A program made the translations under genes and the position numbers. The notes under the pieces were generated by a model. The model was not told where the DNA came from, searched no databases, and saw nothing but the letters and a program-made list of their open reading frames with translations. Of a stretch of DNA of 64,000 bases, positions 1-8,864 are shown piece by piece. This DNA comes from Mycobacterium heckeshornense (GTDB lineage: Bacteria > Actinomycetota > Actinomycetes > Mycobacteriales > Mycobacteriaceae): NCBI RefSeq assembly GCF_016592155.1, contig NZ_AP024237.1, positions 4,278,001 to 4,342,000 on the forward strand, read 5' to 3'. How positions within the stretch are numbered: the stretch's first letter is position 1; each line of letters starts with the position of its first letter.

Positions 1-40
1 CGGGTCTTTGTCGAGGCTCGCGCGGCTCACGCCCGCGACG

Positions 41-1168
41 TTACGCCGCTGCCTGCCGGCGGGTCTGCAACACCGCCTCGTAGTGGCCGAGCAGCTCGTC
101 GCAGATAGCGGGCCAGCTGCGGTGCAGCACGCTGCGCCGCGCCGCTGGCGAATAGCGGGCTCGCTGATCGATCAGATGCGCGACCGCCGTGCGCAGCCGA
201 GCCTCGAATTCGTCGACCGGCAGCAACAGCCCGGTGCGCCAGGGCGTGACCAAGTCGCGCGGCCCGCCGGCGTCGGGGGCGATGACCGGCAGCCCCGACG
301 CCAGCGCTTCCTGCACGGCCTGGCAAAACGTCTCGTGTTCACCGGTGTGCACGAAGACGTCCATGCTGGCGTATGCCGCAGCGAGCTCCTCGCCGTACAG
401 CGCTCCCGTGAAAACCGCTGTGGGCATTGCGGATTGCAGGTTGGCCCGATCGACGCCGTCGCCGACCACTACGACCTGCACGGTGTCGTCACGCGCCAGA
501 GCCGCCAGCCGATCGACCCGCTTTTCCGGGGCCAGCCGGCCCACGAAGCCGACGATCGGCTTGCCGTGCGGCGACCACCGCCGGCGCAGCGACTCGTCCC
601 GCGCCGACGGGGCGTAACGAATCACGTCGACACCGCGCGCCCAGTGGTATACCCGGGGAATTCCTTGTGCTGCAAGGGCTTCCATCGCGGATGTAGACGG
701 CGCCAGCGTGCGGTCGGCGCGGCGGTGCAGGTGCCGCAGCCACGCCCACGCCGCGCGTGACGCCGGCCCTAATCCGTAGCTGGACGCGAAACCGGCGACG
801 TCGGTTTGGAATACGGCGACCGTGGGCACGCCGAGGTGGCGGGCGGCCTGCAGTCCGCCGTAGCCGAGCACCGCCGGCGAAGCCAGATGTACGACGTCGG
901 GGTCGAATCCGCGCAGCACGCGCAGCATCCGGGGCATCGGCAGCCCGAGCGGCAGCGAGGTCACCTTCGGAAACATCCGCGACGGCACCCGATGCACCCG
1001 GATACCGTCGTGAATCCGCTCCGCGCGGGGCTGGCCGGGCGGGGTGTCCGGCGCGATGACAAGGGCTTCGTGGCCGGTGCGGCGCAGATGTTCCAAAATC
1101 CGCACCACCGAATTGCTGACGCCGTTGACGTGCGGCAGAAACGACTCCGCGACTATCGCCACACGCAC
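41..1168 (-). CDS. mgtA: GDP-mannose-dependent alpha-mannosyltransferase MgtA (Rv0557 type)
   Basis: GT-B fold glycosyltransferase of family GT4. It transfers mannose from GDP-mannose to a glycolipid acceptor at the cytoplasmic membrane; Mtb MgtA (formerly called PimB) acts on a glucuronosyl diacylglycerol. The 375 residues match the 378 of Rv0557. The N-terminus [20 protein letters not shown] is the acceptor-side Rossmann domain. The C-terminal nucleotide-sugar site shows [15 protein letters not shown] and the EX7E motif in [16 protein letters not shown]. Upstream in-frame codons to 1288 look non-coding, so the GTG at 1166-1168 is taken as start. The TAA stop lies 40 bases from the window edge. 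Confidence 0.93.
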   Translation of the reverse strand: MRVAIVAESFLPHVNGVSNSVVRILEHLRRTGHEALVIAPDTPPGQPRAERIHDGIRVHRVPSRMFPKVTSLPLGLPMPRMLRVLRGFDPDVVHLASPAVLGYGGLQAARHLGVPTVAVFQTDVAGFASSYGLGPASRAAWAWLRHLHRRADRTLAPSTSAMEALAAQGIPRVYHWARGVDVIRYAPSARDESLRRRWSPHGKPIVGFVGRLAPEKRVDRLAALARDDTVQVVVVGDGVDRANLQSAMPTAVFTGALYGEELAAAYASMDVFVHTGEHETFCQAVQEALASGLPVIAPDAGGPRDLVTPWRTGLLLPVDEFEARLRTAVAHLIDQRARYSPAARRSVLHRSWPAICDELLGHYEAVLQTRRQAAA

Positions 1169-1284
1169 GACATTTACCGTGTCAGCATCGCTTGTCGATA
1201 AGGTTGCCGGAGGGCGTACGGGGCGCGAAATCTGGCCTGCACCCGAAACAGGACGGCTCATGCATGGCACGCCGGCGCCGACCG

Positions 1285-1812
1285 TCAAGACCCCCGGGGG
1301 CTGGACGGCTTGTTCAGGTCCGCGTGACGGTCCAGCCGCGTCTCGAGTACCGCGATCGCCACCAGTGCCGCACCGGCGATCAGCCAGCCGACCACCGCGA
1401 TGGATCCCGCCGGGATGATGGCCAGCTTGGCGTTACGGTGCTGTACTCGCACCAGGTTGGGGTCTCTCTTGTTGTATTCGACGTAAATGCGCATGCCCGT
1501 GGACAATTCGGACGGGTAGAGCACACCAAGTTCGGGTCGATAGGTGACCCGGTCGGGTGTGACGAACTCGATCGTCGAGCGGCGCGGTCCAGCGCTGAGC
1601 ACCTCGGCCTGGGCGACGCCCATGTTGTGTTCGATGGCGATGTCGTTGCGCCAGGCACCGGCCACCAGCAGCACCGACTGCAGGGTGACTACACCGGCCA
1701 GGATCAGCACCGTGACCCGGGCCCACCGCAGCACACGGCGCGGCAAGGTATCGGACGCGTCGCGGTTACTTCCGTGAATAATCAAGCGCCACAAGGCCTT
1801 CAAGCTGATCAT
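1285..1812 (-). CDS. DUF3592-like membrane protein (Rv0556 homologue)
   Basis: A 175-residue protein with one transmembrane helix near residues 30-50 and a second near 130-155, joined by a hydrophilic loop. The loop carries the pattern of DUF3592 proteins (a G-x-R-I-x-V-x-Y step followed by D-P-N). The family has no known biochemical function. Its ATG overlaps the menD stop as ATGA (1809-1812), so it is translationally coupled to menD and probably part of the men transcript. Mtb Rv0556 occupies the same place and is about the same length. Confidence 0.85.
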   Translation of the reverse strand: MISLKALWRLIIHGSNRDASDTLPRRVLRWARVTVLILAGVVTLQSVLLVAGAWRNDIAIEHNMGVAQAEVLSAGPRRSTIEFVTPDRVTYRPELGVLYPSELSTGMRIYVEYNKRDPNLVRVQHRNAKLAIIPAGSIAVVGWLIAGAALVAIAVLETRLDRHADLNKPSSPRGS

Positions 1813-3440
1813 AGGGCAGCCTTGATGGCAGCGTGCAATCGGCGCAACGTGGACCGGTCCGCCTTGACCTCCAGCACCCGCATGCCGGGATTGGGTTCGT
1901 CGAGGGCTGCGCCGAGTTCGCCGACCTCGATTTGGCGGCTGTCCACGTGGTAGGCCCGGCACAGCGCGCCGACGTCGACGTCGTGCGGGGTGCCGAAAAT
2001 CCGCGCCGACACGTCGGAGAACCGCGGGTCGCCCTGCTCCAGCAACTCGAAGATGCCGCCCCCGTTGTCGTTGGACACCACGATGGTCAGGTTGTGCGGC
2101 GTCGGCTCGGTGGGCCCGATCAGCAGGCCGGAGCTGTCGTGCACGAAGGTCAGGTCGCCGATCAGCGCGACGGTGCGGCCCTCATGGGCCAGCGCGGCCC
2201 CGATCGCGGTGGATACGGTGCCGTCGATGCCGGCGACGCCGCGGTTGGAGCGCACCTTGATGCCGTGTGGGTTGAGCCCGACCAGGGCCGCGTCGCGCAC
2301 CGGGTTGGACGCGCCGAGCACCAGCTGATCACCGGGGCGCAAAGCGTCGGCCACCGCTGCCGCCACATGCAGGCCGGTGGTCAGGGGGTGGGCCTTGAGC
2401 TGGCTGCGCACCGCGTCGAGGGCGTGCCGGTTGAGCTCGGCGCAGCGGCGCAGCCAGGCCGGGTTGGGCGTGCCGGTGGTGACCGCGCGGGTCCCGGTGG
2501 CCTGTGAGTTGCCCGACACGTCCGGCCAGCGCGGGCCGGTGGTCAGCGCATACACCGGCACCGACGGGTCGGCCAGCAACGCTTCCACCGGCCGGTGCAG
2601 CGTCGGGCGGCCCAGCATGATCACCTGCTGCGGGTGCAGCAGCGGCAGCGTCATCGGATGCAGTGGATTGCGGGCGGGCGGCGCTGTCGGCTCGGCGACG
2701 GTCGGCAGCTCGGCCAGGTTGGGGTGGACGCCGGCGCCGTGACCGGCGATGACGATGGTGTCCAGGCTCAGGTCGATGTCTAGCGGCTGGTCGAAGGTGA
2801 CCGCCGGGCTGTAGGTCCACGGCAAGCCGCCCGGCCGGCCCGCTGGGGTGGCGGGCGCCGCCGGGCCGGGTTCCGGGTCGGGCACCAGCGGCTCGCGCAG
2901 CGGGATGTCGAATTGCACCGGCCCGGCGTTGGCGGTGCGGGCCCCGGTGGCGGCGGCCAACACCCGGCAGGTCGCCGATCGCCACGTCGCGTTGAAGACG
3001 TCCATCCGGTCTGGCGCGTCCTCGGCGAGTCCGAGGCTGATCGTGGCGCGCACCTGGGTGCCGAAGTAGCCGAGCTGCTCCATGGTCTGGTTGGCGCCGG
3101 TGCCGAGCAGTTCGTAGGGCCGGTTGGCCGACAACACGATCAGCGGCACCCGCGCGTAGTTGGCCTCCACCACCGCGGGGCCGAGGTTGGCCACCGCGGT
3201 GCCCGACGTCATCGCCACGCACACCGGCGCGCCGGCGCCGATGGCCAGCCCGATGGCCAGATAGCCCGCGGTGCGCTCGTCGATGCGCACATGCAGGCGG
3301 ATCCGCCCGGCCCGGTCGGCGTCCTGCAGCGCGAAGGCCAGCGGCGCGTTACGCGAGCCCGGGCACAGCACCACGTCGCGGACACCGCCACGGATCAGCT
3401 CATCGACGACCACCCGGGCCTGCGTCGTCGAAGGGTTCAT
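1809..3440 (-). CDS. menD: 2-succinyl-5-enolpyruvyl-6-hydroxy-3-cyclohexene-1-carboxylate synthase MenD
   Basis: Thiamine-diphosphate enzyme that joins isochorismate and 2-oxoglutarate with loss of CO2, the first committed step of menaquinone synthesis. The 543 residues match the family. The N-terminal domain opens with [27 protein letters not shown], whose VLCPGSRN loop binds substrate. The C-terminal ThDP/Mg domain has [13 protein letters not shown] and [17 protein letters not shown]. Upstream of it is an intergenic gap of 22 bases to bpoC, so it probably belongs to the same minus-strand transcript as menC and bpoC. Mtb MenD is feedback-inhibited by 1,4-dihydroxy-2-naphthoate; regulation here cannot be read from the sequence. 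Confidence 0.97.
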   Translation of the reverse strand: MNPSTTQARVVVDELIRGGVRDVVLCPGSRNAPLAFALQDADRAGRIRLHVRIDERTAGYLAIGLAIGAGAPVCVAMTSGTAVANLGPAVVEANYARVPLIVLSANRPYELLGTGANQTMEQLGYFGTQVRATISLGLAEDAPDRMDVFNATWRSATCRVLAAATGARTANAGPVQFDIPLREPLVPDPEPGPAAPATPAGRPGGLPWTYSPAVTFDQPLDIDLSLDTIVIAGHGAGVHPNLAELPTVAEPTAPPARNPLHPMTLPLLHPQQVIMLGRPTLHRPVEALLADPSVPVYALTTGPRWPDVSGNSQATGTRAVTTGTPNPAWLRRCAELNRHALDAVRSQLKAHPLTTGLHVAAAVADALRPGDQLVLGASNPVRDAALVGLNPHGIKVRSNRGVAGIDGTVSTAIGAALAHEGRTVALIGDLTFVHDSSGLLIGPTEPTPHNLTIVVSNDNGGGIFELLEQGDPRFSDVSARIFGTPHDVDVGALCRAYHVDSRQIEVGELGAALDEPNPGMRVLEVKADRSTLRRLHAAIKAAL

Positions 3441-3462
3441 TAGTCCAGACTAGCCAGGCGTT

Positions 3463-4251
3463 TCAGGCGGAGCCGCCGGCGAAGAACTGCAGCGCGGCGG
3501 CGTTGACGGCCTCCGGCCGCTCAAGAAACCCCAGATGTCCGGCATCGGGGATCTCCAGGTAGCGCCCGTTGGGTATGGCGTCGGCGACCTCGCGGCCCAG
3601 GTGCGGCGGTGTCACCAGGTCGTCGGCGAAACCGATCACCAGAACCGCCGCGGTGATGGCCTGGTAGGCCGGCAAGCGGTTGTTCTTCGGCGACACTTCC
3701 AGCTGGCACCGCGTTCCCGGGGTGGGCTTGCTCGGCCACATGGTGAACATGCTGATCCAGTCGGCGATCGCGGTGTCGTTGTTCAGCGTCTTGGGCGAAA
3801 AGCTTTCCAGCAGCCGGATTTTCGCATCGTAGGAGGCCGGCAGCTGAATGCCGGAGTCGTACAGCTCGGCCTCGGCGGTGTGGAAGAATTCACGGACGTG
3901 GTCGAGCCGGCCGCGGGTGCCCATCAGCACGGCCTGGCTGACCAGGTCGGGCCGGGCCAGCATGAGCTCCTGCGCGATGAACGCACCCATCGACGTGGCC
4001 ACGATGCGTGCCGGGGCGGCGTCCAGCTTTTCGATGAGCGCCGCGGTGTCACCGACCATGGTCTGGGTGGTGAATCCCTCGGCGTTCTCGGTGGCGCCCA
4101 CCCCGCGGTTGTCGAACGTGATGGCGCGATAACCGGCGGCCAGAAACGCCGGAACCTGATGCAGGTGCCAGGTGCGCCCGGCGCCGCCGTGGCCGGCGAT
4201 GAAAAGCACCGGCTCGCCAGATCCGCGGTCGTCGTAAGCAAGGTTGATCAC
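3463..4251 (-). CDS. bpoC: alpha/beta hydrolase BpoC (Rv0554 homologue)
   Basis: Alpha/beta-hydrolase of 262 residues, exactly the length of Rv0554. Visible elements are the oxyanion-hole region FIAGHGGAGRTWHLHQVP, the nucleophile elbow ATSMGAF (Ser), the acid in VIGFADDLVTPP and the histidine in DAGHLGFLERPEAV. Bacterial bromoperoxidase-type proteins carry this triad. Because it sits between menD and menC, a role like MenH (removal of pyruvate to give SHCHC) has been proposed for it, but the substrate is not settled. It starts at GTG 4249-4251, which overlaps the stop of the DJ-1 gene as GTGA, so a gene foreign to the Mtb order is translationally coupled to it. Confidence 0.9.
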   Translation of the reverse strand: MINLAYDDRGSGEPVLFIAGHGGAGRTWHLHQVPAFLAAGYRAITFDNRGVGATENAEGFTTQTMVGDTAALIEKLDAAPARIVATSMGAFIAQELMLARPDLVSQAVLMGTRGRLDHVREFFHTAEAELYDSGIQLPASYDAKIRLLESFSPKTLNNDTAIADWISMFTMWPSKPTPGTRCQLEVSPKNNRLPAYQAITAAVLVIGFADDLVTPPHLGREVADAIPNGRYLEIPDAGHLGFLERPEAVNAAALQFFAGGSA

Positions 4252-4991
4252 CGTATGGACGGTACAAGGCGACGCTTGCGCCGCGAGCGCACACCGTTGA
4301 GGGCGCGGTCCCATAGGAGCATCGTCGCCGCTTTGAGCTGGTCCGGTTTGACGAGCTCCCTGGCCATCAAAGCGGTGGCCGCCGCCTTGGTCGACGCCGA
4401 CGCCTTGGACATGTGGCCGGAATCGAACGGTGGTTGCGGGTCGTATTCCATGGCCAGTTGGATGACCTTCGCGCGGCTTGCCCCACCGATCTGCCCGGCC
4501 AGCCACAGCGCCAGGTCGATGCCCGCCGACACCCCCGCACAGGTGACGATTTTGTCGTCGGATTGCACGATGCGTTGGTCGTCAATGGGAATGGCGCCCA
4601 GCGCTTTCAGGGTGCTCAGCGCCATCCAGTGCGACGTGGCCCGCTTGCCGGCCAGTAGCCCCGCGGAGGCCAGGATGATCGACCCTGAGCACACCGAGGC
4701 GGTCCACGTCGCCCTCTGATGAGCCTGCCGCAGCCACTCCAGCAGCTTCTCGTCACGCGCGTGCTCGACGGACGTCATACCACCGGGCACCAAAACGACA
4801 TCGGGAGCAGGCGTTTCGGTGAACGAATGCGTGGCGCCGACGACCAGCACACCGGAGTCCGCGGTGATCGGGCCGGGCTCGTGCCAGACGAGGCGGACGT
4901 CGGCGTTGGGCAGCCACCGCAACACTTCGTAGGGGCCGATGAAATCCAGTGCGGTAAAGCCGGGATAGGTCACAATCGCGATCTGAGTCAC
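4248..4991 (-). CDS. DJ-1/PfpI family protein, isonitrile hydratase-like
   Basis: A 247-residue DJ-1/PfpI (class I glutamine amidotransferase-like) protein. The nucleophile elbow is ASVCSGSIILASAGLL with Cys101, and Asp16 lies in TALDFIGPYEVL. Pseudomonas isonitrile hydratase (InhA) also uses a cysteine numbered 101 and an early aspartate, so hydration of an isonitrile to an N-formyl compound is a reasonable guess, not a proof. The last 50 residues are basic (VRSRRKRR) and longer than in InhA. The gene lies between bpoC and a GlxA-type regulator, inside what is a continuous bpoC-menC run in Mtb, and overlaps bpoC by four bases. Confidence 0.8.
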   Translation of the reverse strand: MTQIAIVTYPGFTALDFIGPYEVLRWLPNADVRLVWHEPGPITADSGVLVVGATHSFTETPAPDVVLVPGGMTSVEHARDEKLLEWLRQAHQRATWTASVCSGSIILASAGLLAGKRATSHWMALSTLKALGAIPIDDQRIVQSDDKIVTCAGVSAGIDLALWLAGQIGGASRAKVIQLAMEYDPQPPFDSGHMSKASASTKAAATALMARELVKPDQLKAATMLLWDRALNGVRSRRKRRLVPSIR

Positions 4992-5009
4992 GTCGCGCTC
5001 CTTAGGTTT

Positions 5010-5972
5010 TCACGCGAAGGTCTTGCGGTACTGGTCTGGGGATATGCCGATGCGCCGAACGAAGTTGCGCCGCATGCTTTCTGGTGTTCCGAAGCCGCAC
5101 CGGGCGGCGATCGCCGCGACGGTGTCGTCGGTTTCTTCGAGCTGGCGGCGCGCCGCCTCGATGCGGACGCGTTCGACGTAGGCGCCGGGCGGCTCGCCGA
5201 CTTCGTCGGTGAACAGCCGGGTGAAATGCCGCGGGCTCATCCCGGCGCGGCGGGCCAGGTCGGCGATGCTGTGCGCGGCGCCGGGCTGCGACTCGATCGC
5301 TTCCTGCACGCGGCGGATCGGTTCACGTTTGGCGCGCGGCATCCACACCGGGGCAGCGAACTGGGTCTGCCCGCCGGGGCGGCGCAGGTAGAGCACCAGC
5401 CAGCGGGCCACCGTCTGGGCCACGTCGGTGCCGTGGTCGTCTTCGACCAGCGACAGCGCCAGGTCGATGCCAGCGGCGACACCGGCGGCGGTCCACACCG
5501 TCGGCGAGCTGCGCACGAAGATCGGCTCGGGATCAACGGTGATCGAGGGGAATTCGCGCCGGAGCTGATCGGCGTAGGCCCAGTGGGTGGTGGCCGTGCA
5601 GCCGTCGAGCAATCCCGCCTGCGCGGCGAGGAAGGCGCCCGTGCAGACGGTGGCGACGCGGCGAGCGCTGCCGGCGGCGGCCCGAATCCAGTCGATGATC
5701 TGCGGGTTCTTCCGCGCGTCGTGGACTCCGCGCCCGCCGGGCAGCACCACGGTGTCCACCGGACGGCGCGGGTCGGGCAGCCGGGTGGTGGCGAAAGTCA
5801 GGCCCATTCGGGTCGGCACCGGTTGGCCGTTCACGGACGCCAGCACCAGCTGGTAACCGTCACGGCCCTGCGCGGCAAGGCACGTGGACGCCGCGGCGAA
5901 CACTTCGAACGGCCCGACCACATCCAGTGCCTGGATGCCGGGGAAGCCCAGGACAACCACAGATCGCGACAT
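5010..5972 (-). CDS. GlxA family transcriptional regulator (DJ-1 domain plus AraC HTH)
   Basis: Two-domain regulator of 320 residues. Residues 1-190 are a DJ-1/PfpI domain with the elbow ATVCTGAFLAAQ (Cys110); residues 215-320 are an AraC/XylS DNA-binding domain with two helix-turn-helix units (SIADLARRAGMSPRHFTRLF and TVAAIAARCGFGTPESMRRNF). Such proteins usually sense small metabolites and often control an adjacent DJ-1 enzyme or amidohydrolase. It is 18 bases upstream of the DJ-1 gene on the same strand, so the neighbour is its probable target. The start ATG at 5970-5972 opens the typical MSRSVVVLGFPG; in-frame codons further upstream run into the menC end. Confidence 0.87.
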   Translation of the reverse strand: MSRSVVVLGFPGIQALDVVGPFEVFAAASTCLAAQGRDGYQLVLASVNGQPVPTRMGLTFATTRLPDPRRPVDTVVLPGGRGVHDARKNPQIIDWIRAAAGSARRVATVCTGAFLAAQAGLLDGCTATTHWAYADQLRREFPSITVDPEPIFVRSSPTVWTAAGVAAGIDLALSLVEDDHGTDVAQTVARWLVLYLRRPGGQTQFAAPVWMPRAKREPIRRVQEAIESQPGAAHSIADLARRAGMSPRHFTRLFTDEVGEPPGAYVERVRIEAARRQLEETDDTVAAIAARCGFGTPESMRRNFVRRIGISPDQYRKTFA

Positions 5973-6025
5973 GGATTCAGTGTTGGCGATCCTGGGCGTG
6001 GCGTCTATGACACATACCCCACAGA

Positions 6026-7003
6026 TCAGGACATAACCAGCAGTGGGTAGCAGGCCTTGACCCGGTCGATCCACCACTGCCGTCTTTGTGGCGATGCCGC
6101 CAACGCCTGCAGCCGCGCGGGGTCGGGCCCGACGCCGGTGACCGGTAGGTAGCCGTCGACCGGCGCTCGAGGCTCGGCGACGTCCTCGGCGAACAACCCG
6201 CCGGTGCCGAGCCCGCAGGCGTGGCGCAGCTCCGGCAGCGCGGCCGCGGCGTGCAGCCCGGCGGCGATGCCGACCGCCGAATCCAACGCGCTGGAGATCA
6301 CCACCGGGATGTCGATGTGCGCGGCGATCCCCAGTAGGGCCGAAATACCGCCCAGCGGAGCAACTTTAAGCACCGCGACATCGGCGGCGCGAGCGCGGAC
6401 CACGTGGAGTGGGTCGTCGACCTTGCGGATACTTTCATCGGCGGCGACCGGGACGTCGACCTGGCGCCTGAGCTCGGCGAGCTCGTCGACAGTGCGGCAG
6501 GGCTGTTCGAGGTACTCCAGCGGGCCGGTCGCGGTAAGCGCCTTCACGGCTTCGACGGCCTGCGCGACGGTCCAGCCCCCGTTGGCGTCGACCCGAACCG
6601 TCGGGATCAGGGCGCGGACGGCCTCCACCCGGGCGACGTCGTCGTCGAGGGTCTGTCCCGGCTCGGCCACCTTGACCTTGGCGGTGCGCGCCCCCGGGAA
6701 TCGCGCCAGCACCTCGGGGACCTGGGCGGCGGTTATCGCGGGCACGGTGGCGTTGATCGGGATGCGGTCACGTCGTGGCGGGGGCGGGGGCTGGTAGGCC
6801 GATTCGACCGCGGCGGCCAGCCAGTGCGCGGCCTCGTCCGGCTCGTATTCGAGGAAGGGGCCGAATTCGCCCCAGCCGGCCGGGCCGTCGATCAGGGCCA
6901 GCTCGCGGGTGGTGATGCCGCGGAAGCGCACCCGCATCGGCAGCGCGACGACATGCAGGCGGTCCAGGATGTCTTGCAGACGGGGCAGGTGCGGCCGCGT
7001 CAC
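6026..7003 (-). CDS. menC: o-succinylbenzoate synthase MenC
   Basis: Enolase-superfamily enzyme that dehydrates SHCHC to o-succinylbenzoate in menaquinone synthesis. The 325 residues match Rv0553 (326). Catalytic barrel motifs are visible: KVKVAEPG (KxK base), RVDANGGW and EYLEQP for Mg2+, AADES, and KVAPLGG. The N-terminus lies in PRLQDILDRLHVVALPMRVRFRG. The GTG start at 7001-7003 overlaps the TGA of the upstream amidohydrolase (GTGA), giving translational coupling. Downstream 54 bases separate it from the GlxA gene. Confidence 0.95.
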   Translation of the reverse strand: MTRPHLPRLQDILDRLHVVALPMRVRFRGITTRELALIDGPAGWGEFGPFLEYEPDEAAHWLAAAVESAYQPPPPPRRDRIPINATVPAITAAQVPEVLARFPGARTAKVKVAEPGQTLDDDVARVEAVRALIPTVRVDANGGWTVAQAVEAVKALTATGPLEYLEQPCRTVDELAELRRQVDVPVAADESIRKVDDPLHVVRARAADVAVLKVAPLGGISALLGIAAHIDIPVVISSALDSAVGIAAGLHAAAALPELRHACGLGTGGLFAEDVAEPRAPVDGYLPVTGVGPDPARLQALAASPQRRQWWIDRVKACYPLLVMS

Positions 7004-8604
7004 CGGGGATACACCTGCCGGCCGGCCAGGAAGGTCGCGCGCACGTCGAGGTCGGCGATGTCTTGCCGGGGCACCGTTCGCGGATCGGCCGACAGCACCA
7101 CCATGTCCGCGTACTTGCCGACCTCCAACGAGCCGATCACATCGTCGGCGAACAGCTGCCAGGCGGCGTCGATGGTCTGTGCACGGATGGCCTGCTCGAC
7201 CGTCAACCGTTCCTCGGGTGCGAGCACCCGGCCGCTCGGCGCGATCCTCGTCGCGGCCACGCTGATGTTGCGCAGCGGCTCCTCGGGAGTGACCGGCGGA
7301 TCGTTGTGCAGCGAGATGCGCATGCCGGCGGCGACTGCGGAACCGGCTGGCATCCAACGAGATCCGCGTTGCAGCCCGAACAGCCCGTCGACGATGACGT
7401 CACCCCAGTAGTGGATCTGGTCGACGAAGATGCTGCAGGTGACGCCGAGGGCGGCGGCGCGCCGCAGTTGGTCGTTGCGGATGGCTCCGACGTGTTCGAG
7501 CCGAAGCCGATGGTCGTCGCGCGGATTGCGTTGCAGCGCTTCTTCGTAGACGTCAAGAATCGTGTCGATGCCGGCGTCGCCCTGCACGTGGCAGGCCATC
7601 GGCCAGCCCAGCGGGAAGTATGCGTCGACAATCTCGGTCAGCTGTTCTCGCGTGTAGTTGGCGTGCCCGCGGGACCCCGGCTCGACGCCGATGGTGCGGG
7701 TGGCGGGGGTGTCGAGGTAGGGAAACGACAGATCGATGTTGCCGATCCACGGCGACCCGTCGACCCAGATCTTGATGCCGACCTGTCGCACCAGGTCGTC
7801 GCCGTCGCCCGGTTCGGCGTCGGTGTGCATCTGCGGGTTGGAGGTCTCGTAGGTGCGCAGCCGCACCGTCAGCTGGCCGCGCAGTTGTTCCACCAGCGGG
7901 CGAAACGCCGGGTCGAAGGCCATCTCCGAGCAGGTGGTGAGCCCGGCGCGGTTGAGCCGGGCGCATTCGGCGAGCAGCATGGCCGGATAGTCGGCGGGCT
8001 GGATCGCGGCGCTCAGCAGCGGGAACACCGCGCCGGTCTCCTCGGCGGTGCCGTCGAGGTCGCCGTGGGCGTCGCGGCCGTACCGCGCCCCCTTGGGGTC
8101 GGGGGTGTCGCGGGTCAGGCCGGCGAGTCGGGCGGCCCTCGAGTTGAAATACGCCTTGTGCCCCGAGTTGTGCAGGATGACCAGCGGGCCATCCGGCGCG
8201 GTACCGTCGAGCCAGTCCAGCGTCGGCTCTGCAAGCCCGGGCTGCAGCAGCGGGTCCCAGCCGTTGAGGTAAGCACCGGCCGCGCCGCGTCTCGCGACTT
8301 CGCGGCGGATAGCGGCCATGACATCGTCGGCGTCGCGCATGGTGACCGGCCTGATGTCGACGATCCGCTCCGACAGTGCCACCGCCTCCATCAGCGGATG
8401 GCCGTGCGCCTCAACGAATCCCGGCATCACACAGCCGTCGCCGATGTCGATCGTCTGGGTGTCGGGGCCGATCAGCCCGCTGACGTCCGTTCGGTCGCCG
8501 ACCGCGACAATCCGGCCGTCGGTGACGGCGAGCGCCTCGGCGGTGGGCCGCGCGTCGTCGACGGTCAGCACGGTGCCGGTGACAACGAGGTCGGCGGCGG
8601 CCAT
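7000..8604 (-). CDS. amidohydrolase (YtcJ-like, Rv0552 homologue)
   Basis: Metal-dependent amidohydrolase of 534 residues, the same length as Rv0552. The N-terminus has the beta-sandwich start ADLVVTGTVLTVDDARPTAEA and the first metal motif GFVEAHGHPL (HxH). Further barrel features are WVDGSPWIGN, MACHVQGDAGID, RLEHVG and the late aspartate in SLHNDPPVTPEEPL. The YtcJ subgroup has no agreed substrate. It is the first gene of the minus-strand men run and is divergent from fadD8, with 260 bases between them. ATG 8602-8604 is the natural start. Confidence 0.88.
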   Translation of the reverse strand: MAAADLVVTGTVLTVDDARPTAEALAVTDGRIVAVGDRTDVSGLIGPDTQTIDIGDGCVMPGFVEAHGHPLMEAVALSERIVDIRPVTMRDADDVMAAIRREVARRGAAGAYLNGWDPLLQPGLAEPTLDWLDGTAPDGPLVILHNSGHKAYFNSRAARLAGLTRDTPDPKGARYGRDAHGDLDGTAEETGAVFPLLSAAIQPADYPAMLLAECARLNRAGLTTCSEMAFDPAFRPLVEQLRGQLTVRLRTYETSNPQMHTDAEPGDGDDLVRQVGIKIWVDGSPWIGNIDLSFPYLDTPATRTIGVEPGSRGHANYTREQLTEIVDAYFPLGWPMACHVQGDAGIDTILDVYEEALQRNPRDDHRLRLEHVGAIRNDQLRRAAALGVTCSIFVDQIHYWGDVIVDGLFGLQRGSRWMPAGSAVAAGMRISLHNDPPVTPEEPLRNISVAATRIAPSGRVLAPEERLTVEQAIRAQTIDAAWQLFADDVIGSLEVGKYADMVVLSADPRTVPRQDIADLDVRATFLAGRQVYPR

Positions 8605-8719
8605 GACCGGCGATCTTAGTGGCGCGCGACGAGAAATGGCGCCGCGGCGAGTCGATTGTGGTGAGCCACGCCGACGAGAGGAGCCAATCTGGGCGACGCG
8701 CTGTCCGCTTGGACCGGGC

Positions 8720-8821
8720 GTGACCCCAAAGGTCCGGCGCGTGCCCGAGACCGAGGAGTTTCCGCAGGACAACGAGTACGTTCAGAAGGAGATCCAGCGG
8801 CGGGCCGCCGCCAAGACGTAG
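8720..8821 (+). CDS. possible small ORF, maybe the 3' part of a frameshifted small gene
   Basis: A 33-codon frame from GTG 8720 encodes a charged, protein-like segment (PETEEFPQDNEYVQKEIQRR) ending at TAG 8819-8821. Just upstream, in another frame, LGDALSAWTGRDPKGP starts at CTG 8689, six bases after a strong GAGAGGAG motif (8675-8682). Each half looks coding and they abut, so one short gene with a shift near 8735 is possible. I do not recognise the family. Confidence 0.25.
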   Translation: MTPKVRRVPETEEFPQDNEYVQKEIQRRAAAKT

Positions 8822-8839
8822 CCGGGGCTGCGCGCGTTT

Positions 8840-8853
8840 TGTAACACGTTCTA
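8840..8853. promoter_or_regulatory. KstR-type operator upstream of fadD8
   Basis: The 14-base site TGTAACACGTTCTA fits the published KstR consensus TNNAACNNGTTNNA at every fixed position and is nearly palindromic. It touches the probable -10 of fadD8, where a bound TetR-family repressor would block transcription. KstR controls cholesterol catabolism in mycobacteria. That this box is used is inference. Confidence 0.6.
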
Positions 8854-8857
8854 GTCT
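8852..8857 (+). promoter_or_regulatory. -10 element of a leaderless fadD8 transcript
   Basis: TAGTCT fits the mycobacterial TANNNT extended family and ends seven bases before the fadD8 ATG. No Shine-Dalgarno sequence lies between, so transcription would start at or next to the ATG. Confidence 0.5.
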
Positions 8858-8864
8858 TGCCTGC

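Noticed and set aside
1..40. Start of a further gene to the left of mgtA
   Set aside because: In Mtb the menG-type methyltransferase follows, but only 40 bases are visible and no frame can be supported.
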